Part shown: piece after piece, positions 19,781-26,284 of the stretch
Numbering within the stretch: position 1 is the stretch's first letter
Layout of the letters: each line of letters opens with the position of its first letter
Source of the DNA: Tsukamurella sp. 8F
GTDB lineage: Bacteria > Actinomycetota > Actinomycetes > Mycobacteriales > Mycobacteriaceae
Length of the DNA stretch: 64,000 nt
Assembly: GCF_029167375.1 (NCBI RefSeq)
Contig: NZ_JARFTP010000003.1
Location: forward strand, 124,001 to 188,000
Reading direction: 5' to 3'
The notes under the pieces: generated by a model
The model's input: the letters and a program-made list of their open reading frames with translations, nothing else
What the model was told of the DNA's origin: nothing
Database searches by the model: none
Position numbers and translations under genes: made by a program

Positions 19781-20092
19781 ATGGAGGGCGCGACGGCCGC
19801 GCAGAACGACGCGCAGCCCGATCACGACACCATCGAAGACGGTTTGACCAGGCGCGACAAGGATATCCTCGCGTTCGAGCGGCAGTGGTGGAAGTACGCG
19901 GGCGCCAAGGAGGACGCCATCAAGGAGCTCTTCGGACTCTCGGCGACGCGCTACTACCAGGTACTCAACACTCTCGTCGACAGCTCCGAGGCGCTCGCAT
20001 TCGACCCGATGCTGGTCAAGCGGCTGCGCCGCGTGCGGACGAGCCGCCAGAAGGCGCGCGCCGCTCGCAAGCTCGGCTTCGAGCCGTCCTGA
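19781..20092 (+). CDS. DUF3263 protein (Rv0430-like)
   Basis: This small 103-residue protein has a predicted helix-turn-helix-like core (DKDILAFERQWWKYAGAKED, then LFGLSATRYYQVLN), the DUF3263 domain found in actinobacteria. ATG at 19781 follows GAAGGGG. It is divergent from def and precedes the virR-like gene, as Rv0430 does in M. tuberculosis. A DNA-binding role is plausible from the fold but unproven. Confidence 0.88.
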   Translation: MEGATAAQNDAQPDHDTIEDGLTRRDKDILAFERQWWKYAGAKEDAIKELFGLSATRYYQVLNTLVDSSEALAFDPMLVKRLRRVRTSRQKARAARKLGFEPS

Positions 20093-20121
20093 TATCTCCC
20101 GACACATATAGGGTGCAGGGC

Positions 20122-20601
20122 GTGAGTGCACAGCAACGTCAGCGCGCGATCCCCGTCCGGGCGGTCATCATGATCCTCGTGTTCTTCGCCATCGCCTTCG
20201 CGGCGCTCGGCACGCACGAGTTCATGACGCGCAACGACAGCGCCAACGCGGCGCTGGATGCGCAGGCCGCGAAGTTGTCGTCGGCTGCGGCGCCGAGTGG
20301 CGCCGAATCCTCCGCGGCACCGGCCACCCCCGCTGCCTGCGTGTTCGCAGAGTCCGGCGCGTCGGCGGACGCCAAGGAGGCAGTCGCGGCGCTCGAGAAG
20401 GCGAAGGTCGACGTGAAGGGCGCGCCGCAGCCGTGGCGCGGTCGGCCGAGCCCCAAGGCCACCACCGTCTACTTCGGCGACGGCCAGGAGGATGCGGCCA
20501 AGAGCGCGGCCGCCGCGTTCAAACCCGACGCCGCGACCGCCGCACGTCCCGAGGGTATGGACGAGTGCGCGGGCGGCCTGGTGGTCGTCGTCGCCAAGTA
20601 G
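20122..20601 (+). CDS. virR: LytR_C-domain membrane protein, VirR-like (Rv0431)
   Basis: This 159-residue single-pass membrane protein has a short basic N-terminus, a transmembrane segment around residues 10-31 (VIMILVFFAIAFAALG), an Ala/Ser-rich linker and a C-terminal LytR_C domain ending GGLVVVVAK. Its position between the DUF3263 gene and sodC matches Rv0431 (VirR), which in M. tuberculosis affects vesicle release and cell-envelope integrity. The start is GTG at 20122; GTG at 20113 is an alternative, and no clear ribosome site is present. The symbol is assigned by synteny and architecture. Confidence 0.8.
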   Translation: MSAQQRQRAIPVRAVIMILVFFAIAFAALGTHEFMTRNDSANAALDAQAAKLSSAAAPSGAESSAAPATPAACVFAESGASADAKEAVAALEKAKVDVKGAPQPWRGRPSPKATTVYFGDGQEDAAKSAAAAFKPDAATAARPEGMDECAGGLVVVVAK

Positions 20602-20696
20602 GGGCGAACGCGTTGCCAGGCGAACCGGGCGCGCACGGGCACGAGGGCGCCGAATATGATGAGCTCGATCTCAGCCGCAGCGTGAAGGAGTCGTCG

Positions 20697-21440
20697 ATGA
20701 CGAAGCGTATGTCCCGGTCCCGTGCTCTGGTCCTGCCCGCCCTAGCGCTCGCGGTCGTCGGACTCGCGGGGTGTGCGGCCGATGAGCAGGCGTCGGATGT
20801 GAAGAAGGACGCCCCCGTCGTCGTCTCCGGCAACAAGGTGCCCTCGGACGCGCCGATCGGGGAGAAGGCCGAGGGCGGCCACGGTGAGAGCGACGGTTCG
20901 GGCGGTGGCACCGAGTCCGGGGGTAGGTCCCAAGCGGCCACTGCACCGCTCAAGAAGGCCGACGGCTCTTCCGCGGGCACGGCGACGTTCACCGAGAAGG
21001 ACGGCGTGGTCGTCGTCGACGTCAAGGTCACCGGGTTGCCCGCGGGCTTCCACGGCCTGCACGTCCACTCGGTCGGCAAGTGCGAGGCGCCCTCGACGGC
21101 GCCTTCGGGCGGGGCGCCCGGCGCATTCCTATCCGCCGGTAGCCACTTCCAGGTCAGCGGTCACACCGGGCACCCGGCCAGCGGCGATCTCGTCTCGATC
21201 TATGTCAACTCCAACGGCACCGGTGAGACCGTGACCACCACCAGCGCGTTCAAGGTCTCGGACCTGACTTCGGGCGCCGGAACGTCGATCATGGTCCATG
21301 CGGATCCCGATAACTTCGGGAACGTCCCGGCCACCAAGTACGCCAACATCACGCCCGGTCAGCCGGTGCCGGACCAGTCGACTATGGACACCGGGGACGC
21401 CGGGGCGCGCATCGCCTGCGGCGTGATCAAGGCCGGGTAG
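20697..21440 (+). CDS. sodC: periplasmic Cu/Zn superoxide dismutase lipoprotein
   Basis: This 247-residue lipoprotein has a signal peptide ending in lipobox GLAGC (Cys about residue 26), then a Gly/Ser/Asp-rich linker of ~60 residues. The SOD domain has copper ligands in HGLHVHS, a bridging-type His in GSHFQVSGH and a last His in MVHADPDNFGN; cysteines in GKCEAP and IACGV can form the family disulfide. The metal loop is short (SGHTGHPASGDL), as in M. tuberculosis SodC, which lacks zinc, so zinc binding is doubtful. ATG at 20697 has AAGGAG 6 bases upstream. It would protect the envelope from superoxide. Confidence 0.94.
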   Translation: MTKRMSRSRALVLPALALAVVGLAGCAADEQASDVKKDAPVVVSGNKVPSDAPIGEKAEGGHGESDGSGGGTESGGRSQAATAPLKKADGSSAGTATFTEKDGVVVVDVKVTGLPAGFHGLHVHSVGKCEAPSTAPSGGAPGAFLSAGSHFQVSGHTGHPASGDLVSIYVNSNGTGETVTTTSAFKVSDLTSGAGTSIMVHADPDNFGNVPATKYANITPGQPVPDQSTMDTGDAGARIACGVIKAG

Positions 21441-21442
21441 CC

Positions 21443-22597
21443 ATCGCCAGCGGGGTCGAGCCCGTCGAATTCGAGGCGTCCGCGAGGCCCACGCTCGGGG
21501 TCGAGTGGGAGCTCGCGCTGGTAGACCGCGAGACGGGTGATCTGGCGGGACGCGCGGCGGAACTGTTCGACGGCGTACGTGCCGAGGAGCGCGTGACGGC
21601 TCAGGTGCACTCCGAGCTGTTGCAGAACACCATCGAGATCGTGACCGGCGTCTGCGACACCACCGCGGGCGCGATGGCCGACCTCGCCGATTCTCTGCGC
21701 GTGGTGCGCGGCGTCGCAGACGAGATGGGAGTCGACCTGTTCGGGGCCGGCACCCACCCGTTCGCGCAGTGGACCGCGCAGGCGTTGACCGATTCGCCGC
21801 GCTATGACGAACTCATCGCCCGCACCCAGTGGTGGGGGCGACAGATGCTCATCTGGGGCGTGCACGTTCACGTGGGTGTGAACCACCGGGACAAGGTGCT
21901 GCCCCTCATCTCGGGCCTGCTCACCTACTACCCGCACCTGCTCGCGCTGTCGGCGAGTTCGCCTATGTGGGGCGGCCACGACACCGGCTACGCCAGCACG
22001 CGCGCGATGATGTTCCAGCAGCTGCCCACGGCCGGCCTGCCGTTCCACTTCCACGAGTGGTCGGAGTTCGAGCGGTTCGTCCACGATCAGAAGACCACCG
22101 GGATCATCGACCAGCTCAACGAGATCCGCTGGGACATCCGGCCCGCCTGCCACCTGGGCACCATCGAGGTGCGGGTCTGCGACGGGGTATCGAACTTCGC
22201 CGAACTCGAGGCGCTCGTCGCCCTGATCCACTGCCTGATCGTGTGGCTGGACTCGCGGCTCGACGCGGGCGAGGAGCTCGTCGAGCTTCAGCCCTGGCAT
22301 GTGCAGGAGAACAAGTGGCGCGCGGCGCGCTACGGCCTCGACGCTATCGTGATCCTCGACGCCGACAACACCGAGCGCCTCATGACCGACGATCTCGCCG
22401 AGCTGATCGAGACCCTCGGTCCGGTCGCGCAGCGGCTGGGCTGCGAACGCGAGCTCGCCGGAGTCCTCGACATCCCTCGGCGGGGCGGCGCATACCAACG
22501 TCAGCGCGCGGTCGCCGGCGGAGTGTGCAGCCCGGAGGTCTACCGCGACGTGGTCCGCCAGGTGACGGGCGAGCTCGTCATCCCTGACGGCCCGTAG
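21443..22597 (+). CDS. carboxylate-amine ligase, YbdK / glutamate-cysteine ligase 2 type (Rv0433-like)
   Basis: This 384-residue ATP-grasp-like ligase belongs to the YbdK/GCS2 family. Upstream of the first canonical start (GTG 21593) the same frame continues with PTLGVEWELALVD, the family's conserved N-terminal motif, so the true start must be earlier. There is no ATG, GTG or TTG in frame back into sodC. ATC at 21443, 2 bases after the sodC stop, gives an N-terminus of the same length as Rv0433; CTG at 21416 is another option. Other conserved parts include WWGRQMLIWGVHVHVG and RPACHLGTIEVRVCDG. It is probably co-transcribed with sodC. Confidence 0.85.
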   Translation: MASGVEPVEFEASARPTLGVEWELALVDRETGDLAGRAAELFDGVRAEERVTAQVHSELLQNTIEIVTGVCDTTAGAMADLADSLRVVRGVADEMGVDLFGAGTHPFAQWTAQALTDSPRYDELIARTQWWGRQMLIWGVHVHVGVNHRDKVLPLISGLLTYYPHLLALSASSPMWGGHDTGYASTRAMMFQQLPTAGLPFHFHEWSEFERFVHDQKTTGIIDQLNEIRWDIRPACHLGTIEVRVCDGVSNFAELEALVALIHCLIVWLDSRLDAGEELVELQPWHVQENKWRAARYGLDAIVILDADNTERLMTDDLAELIETLGPVAQRLGCERELAGVLDIPRRGGAYQRQRAVAGGVCSPEVYRDVVRQVTGELVIPDGP

Positions 22598-22610
22598 CGC
22601 GTCGGGCCGT
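22587..22610. terminator. short hairpin at convergent gene ends
   Basis: An 8-bp perfect stem (ACGGCCCG / CGGGCCGT) with an 8-base loop spans the stop codon of the YbdK-type gene, in the gap before the convergent mrpG end. There is no T-run. It may help terminate transcription from one or both sides, but the evidence is weak. Confidence 0.35.
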
Positions 22611-22701
22611 AGCGGCGCTGTTCGCGGGGACGGTCTCGCGCCGAGAGCGCATCGCGATACTGCGAGATCTGCTGGAGCGGACCGGGATCCGCGCGTGCCG
22701 T

Positions 22702-23034
22702 TCAGTCGCGGGCGCCGGTCTCCATGTCGTCGGGATCGATGGTGGCATCGTGTAGGCGCTGCTCCTGGTAGGCGACGCGACCCACGCGGTGCGCGACGAC
22801 CGGGGCCGTGACGAGCGTGAAAAGCCCCGCCAGGAGCAGCATCCAGACGTCGGCCTCATGTGCCAGCTTGATCCCCGCGCCGCCGAGGCAGAGCATCAAC
22901 CCCAGGGTCTGTGGCTTCGCCGCGGCGTGCATACGGGTCAGCGTGTCGGGGAAGCGCACGATCCCGACGGCGGCGGTCAGCGCGAGCATCGCGCCGCTCA
23001 GCATCAAGACGGCGGTGCAGACGTCGGCGATCAC
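22702..23034 (-). CDS. mrpG: Mrp-type Na+/H+ antiporter subunit G
   Basis: This 110-residue membrane protein has three hydrophobic segments and the MrpG/PhaG-type motif GIVRFPDTLTRMHAAAKPQTLGL. It is the last gene of the six-gene Mrp operon. GTG at 23034 overlaps the mrpF stop by 4 bases. It is a small structural subunit of the multi-subunit cation/proton antiporter. Confidence 0.93.
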   Translation of the reverse strand: MIADVCTAVLMLSGAMLALTAAVGIVRFPDTLTRMHAAAKPQTLGLMLCLGGAGIKLAHEADVWMLLLAGLFTLVTAPVVAHRVGRVAYQEQRLHDATIDPDDMETGARD

Positions 23035-23354
23035 CGCCGACCTCCGGAGTCGCCTCGGCCCAGGGACGTCCATCCGCCACCGGTCTGGTCCTTCCCCGGT
23101 TGGTCGGGCACACGGAAGCGGGCTACCGACGTGGAGCCCACGAATCCGATGAGGGACAGCGCCACGATGCCGGGCACCACCGTCGAGTTCTGGCTGAACG
23201 CGGCCCAGACGGCGAGACCCGCCATGGCGATCGCGACGAGCGTGTCGACGGCGACGACCCGGTCCAGGGTGCTCGGCCCGTCCAGCAGCCGGTAGGTGGT
23301 GACCAGTGCGGCGACCACCAGGATCGCGGCGGTGACGGTGTACACGACGGTCAC
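23031..23354 (-). CDS. mrpF: Mrp-type Na+/H+ antiporter subunit F
   Basis: This 107-residue protein has three transmembrane segments and the conserved RLLDGPSTLDRVVAVDTL motif of MrpF/MnhF. GTG at 23354 overlaps the mrpE stop and its own stop overlaps mrpG, so it is coupled on both sides. A hydrophilic C-terminal tail of ~20 residues rich in Gly follows the last helix. Confidence 0.93.
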   Translation of the reverse strand: MTVVYTVTAAILVVAALVTTYRLLDGPSTLDRVVAVDTLVAIAMAGLAVWAAFSQNSTVVPGIVALSLIGFVGSTSVARFRVPDQPGKDQTGGGWTSLGRGDSGGRR

Positions 23355-24028
23355 GGCTTCTCCTTCCCGCGGGAGTGGTGCTCGGGCTCCGCGACGTGCC
23401 GGGGCTCGCCGACGTGCGTGCGCTGCTCGGCGGTCACGTGGTGGTATTCGTCGTCGATACCGTGCATCGGGCTCGGATGCCACTCGGTATCGCGCTCGAA
23501 CGCCGCCACGAAGAGCTTCTCCATGAGCGCGGTGTCGCGGTAGAAGCCGCGCACGCCCTTCTCGGTCCCGACGTCGATGACGTGCACGTACAGCAGGCGC
23601 CGCTCGGCGTCCACGTCCAGGACCACGGTTCCGGGCACCAGATTCATCGCGTCCACCAGCAGGGTGAGCACGAGGTCCGATTTCACCGTCACCTTGGCGC
23701 GTAACACCGCCGACAGCGGTGGGGGAGACGGCCGGATCGCGAACCACGCGACCTGTAGCGACGACCGCAGCATCAACACCGTGAACACCGCGAGGAGCCT
23801 GAGCAGGGACAGTACGTGGAGGCGGCCCTCGACGGGGACCGGCGGCAGAGGCAGGACGGCCAGGATCAACAGCGCGACACCCGCGCCCGCGACCGCATTC
23901 GCGACCGACAGCGTGCCCCAGAGCATCATCCACACGACGGTGAGCCACACGACCTGCGCGAGTTTGAGCGCGATCGCGCGCCCATCACGCCAGTCGGGGA
24001 AGACTCGCTCGACGATCCGCCTAGCCAT
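23351..24028 (-). CDS. mrpE: Mrp-type Na+/H+ antiporter subunit E
   Basis: This 225-residue subunit has two or three N-terminal membrane segments followed by the cytoplasmic MrpE domain with LRSSLQVAWFAIRPS and MNLVPGTVVLDVD. ATG at 24028 overlaps the mrpD end by 8 bases. The C-terminal ~50 residues are charged and His-rich (MHGIDDEYHHVTAE), an extension beyond the usual ~160-residue MrpE. Confidence 0.93.
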   Translation of the reverse strand: MARRIVERVFPDWRDGRAIALKLAQVVWLTVVWMMLWGTLSVANAVAGAGVALLILAVLPLPPVPVEGRLHVLSLLRLLAVFTVLMLRSSLQVAWFAIRPSPPPLSAVLRAKVTVKSDLVLTLLVDAMNLVPGTVVLDVDAERRLLYVHVIDVGTEKGVRGFYRDTALMEKLFVAAFERDTEWHPSPMHGIDDEYHHVTAEQRTHVGEPRHVAEPEHHSRGKEKP

Positions 24029-25724
24029 GCGAACCCCCCGCTCCGTGGCCGACCGAGTCGTGCCCGGGCGCCCCGGCTGCCGCGTGCCCGGCCTCCGCAC
24101 CCGCCAACCTGTTCCGTGCGCCCGCATAGTCCACCCCGAGGACGGCGTGGACGTAGTCGTCCCGACCGATCAGCTGTTCGGCGGCGCGGTCGGTCACGGT
24201 GAACATCGGCCCGGCGAACAGGGCGACGAGCAGCCCCGCGACGAGCAGGGCGGTCGTCGGGACGACCATGCCTACGGGCATCCGGCCCGGGTCCTCGCGG
24301 TCGTCGTACTCGATGACGTCGGCGTCGTCGAGTAGCGCCTCCGGACGCGCGCCCGCGAGCCCCTCGGGCGCGTCGGCACGAGCCCGCCAGAACGCCTTGG
24401 TCCACACCCGCGCGACCGCGTAGAGCGTGAGCAGGCTGGTGATCACCCCGCCCGCGACGAGGACCCACGCGAGCATCGATCCCTTCTCCGCGCCCGCCTG
24501 CAGCAGCCCGACCTTCCCGACGAATCCCGAGAACGGCGGGATGCCGCCCAGGTTGAGCGCCGGCAGGAAGAACAGGAGCGCGAGCAGGGGACTGACGGCG
24601 GCGAGCCCGCCGAGCCGGCGCAGCGTCGCCGCGCCGGCCTGCCGTTCTATCAGTCCCACCACCAGGAACAACGTCGTCTGCACGAGGATGTGGTGCGCCA
24701 CGTAGTAGATGGACGACGACAGCCCCAGCGGCGTGGACAGGGCTATCCCGAAGATCATGTAGCCGATATGGCTGACCAGTGTGAACGACAGCAGGCGCTT
24801 GATGTCCGTCTGGGCGATGGCACCGAGGATGCCCACGATCATCGTCAAGAGGGCCGCGATCATCAGCACGTCGTCCAGCGAACCGCCGGGGAACAGCAGC
24901 GTGTGCACCCGGATGATGGCGTACACACCGACCTTGGTCAGCAGGCCGGCGAACACCGCGGTGACGGGTGCGGGCGCCGTCGGATACGAGTCGGGGAGCC
25001 ACGTGGACAGCGGGAACACCGCTGCCTTGATCCCGAACGCCACCAGCAGCACCGCGAACAGGGTGTTCCGCGTGCCGGACGGGACGTCGGCGAGCTTGAC
25101 CGCCATATCGGCGAGGTTGAGCGTCCCCGTCGCCGAGTACGCGTACGCGATGCCCAGCAGGAACACCAGCGAGGACACCATCGACACCATGACGTATGAG
25201 ACACCGGCCCGCACCCGGTCCGCGCTGCCGCCCACGGTGAGCAGCACGAACGACGCCGCGAGCAGGATCTCGAACGATACGAACAGGTTGAACAGATCGC
25301 CGGCCACGAACGCGTTGCAGACGCCGGCCGTGAGCACCAGGTACGTCGGGAAGTAGATCGAGACGGGCTGGTCCTGGTTGCCGTCGCGGATACCCTGTCC
25401 GACCGAGTACGCGAGGACCGCGAGGATCACCACCGTCGACACCAGCAGCATGAGGGCCGACAGCTGGTCGACGACCAGCGTGATACCGAGTGGGCTGCCG
25501 TGGCCGTCGCGGTCACCCCAGCCGCCCACATGCAGCGCGACGGTGCCGTGGTAGTGCGTGAAGTGCAGCATCAGCGCCGACACCCCGACCAGCACCGTCA
25601 GCGACACCATCGACACCATGCGCTGCAGTCGCGGGTGGCGGCCGAGGATCAGCGTGCACGCGGCGGCGACGATGGGAATCACCATCGGGAGGGGGATGAG
25701 GCCTCGCATGACGTCGGCGTTCAT
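24021..25724 (-). CDS. mrpD: Mrp-type Na+/H+ antiporter subunit D
   Basis: This 567-residue protein is related to respiratory complex I subunits NuoM/NuoN and is one of the two proton-pumping-like subunits. Many transmembrane helices and the proton-antiporter motif region (GIKAAVFPLSTWLPDSYPTA, lysine-containing) are visible. ATG at 25724 overlaps mrpC by 4 bases. The last ~30 residues are Gly/His/Ala-rich (AAGAPGHDSVGHGAGGSHG) and probably cytoplasmic or disordered; this tail is unusual for MrpD. Confidence 0.95.
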   Translation of the reverse strand: MNADVMRGLIPLPMVIPIVAAACTLILGRHPRLQRMVSMVSLTVLVGVSALMLHFTHYHGTVALHVGGWGDRDGHGSPLGITLVVDQLSALMLLVSTVVILAVLAYSVGQGIRDGNQDQPVSIYFPTYLVLTAGVCNAFVAGDLFNLFVSFEILLAASFVLLTVGGSADRVRAGVSYVMVSMVSSLVFLLGIAYAYSATGTLNLADMAVKLADVPSGTRNTLFAVLLVAFGIKAAVFPLSTWLPDSYPTAPAPVTAVFAGLLTKVGVYAIIRVHTLLFPGGSLDDVLMIAALLTMIVGILGAIAQTDIKRLLSFTLVSHIGYMIFGIALSTPLGLSSSIYYVAHHILVQTTLFLVVGLIERQAGAATLRRLGGLAAVSPLLALLFFLPALNLGGIPPFSGFVGKVGLLQAGAEKGSMLAWVLVAGGVITSLLTLYAVARVWTKAFWRARADAPEGLAGARPEALLDDADVIEYDDREDPGRMPVGMVVPTTALLVAGLLVALFAGPMFTVTDRAAEQLIGRDDYVHAVLGVDYAGARNRLAGAEAGHAAAGAPGHDSVGHGAGGSHG

Positions 25725-26284
25725 CGGTCCCCCCTCTCATCGTCGGCATTCACGTCGTGCACGGGCACCGCGCCCGTGTCCAGCGCGTCGACCCGCGCCT
25801 GGCGCAGCTCTTCCGGGCTGAGCCGATGTCCGTCGGGCCCGAAAGCGTCGCCCGCCGCCGACGGCAACCCGGTGACGGGGTCGTCCGACGCGTCGAAGTC
25901 CGGATCCTCGTCGGCCCGGTCGGCGTCGCGCTCGAGGACCTTGGTGTCCTCGGGATCGTCGTCCACCTCGTCGTCGGTGTTGATGGTGAAAGAGCGGTAC
26001 GCCAGCGCCAGGATGAACGCCGACATGCCCATCGTGATAACGATCGCGGTGAGGATCATCGCCTGCGCGAGAGGATCTGCTGCCGAGTCCCGGCCGAACG
26101 AGAAGAAGCCCTCTATCGGCGGGTGACCGGGTGGCGACGCGAGGGTCAGCAGGAGCAGGTTCGCGCCGTTGCCCGCGAGGATCAGGCCCATGAGCATCCT
26201 GGTCAGGCTGCGGTCGAGCAGCAGGTAGACACCCGTCGCGAGCAGCACCCCTATTGCGAGATACAGGCCGATATCGACGATCAT
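25721..26284 (-). CDS. mrpC: Mrp-type Na+/H+ antiporter subunit C with long acidic tail
   Basis: This 187-residue NuoK-like subunit has three transmembrane helices within residues ~1-100 and the conserved GLILAGNGANLLLL and DPLAQAMILTAIVI segments. The family is usually ~110-140 residues; here about 85 extra residues form an Asp/Glu-rich tail (from TDDEVDDDPEDTK onward). ATG at 26284 overlaps the mrpA stop by 4 bases. Confidence 0.94.
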   Translation of the reverse strand: MIVDIGLYLAIGVLLATGVYLLLDRSLTRMLMGLILAGNGANLLLLTLASPPGHPPIEGFFSFGRDSAADPLAQAMILTAIVITMGMSAFILALAYRSFTINTDDEVDDDPEDTKVLERDADRADEDPDFDASDDPVTGLPSAAGDAFGPDGHRLSPEELRQARVDALDTGAVPVHDVNADDERGDR

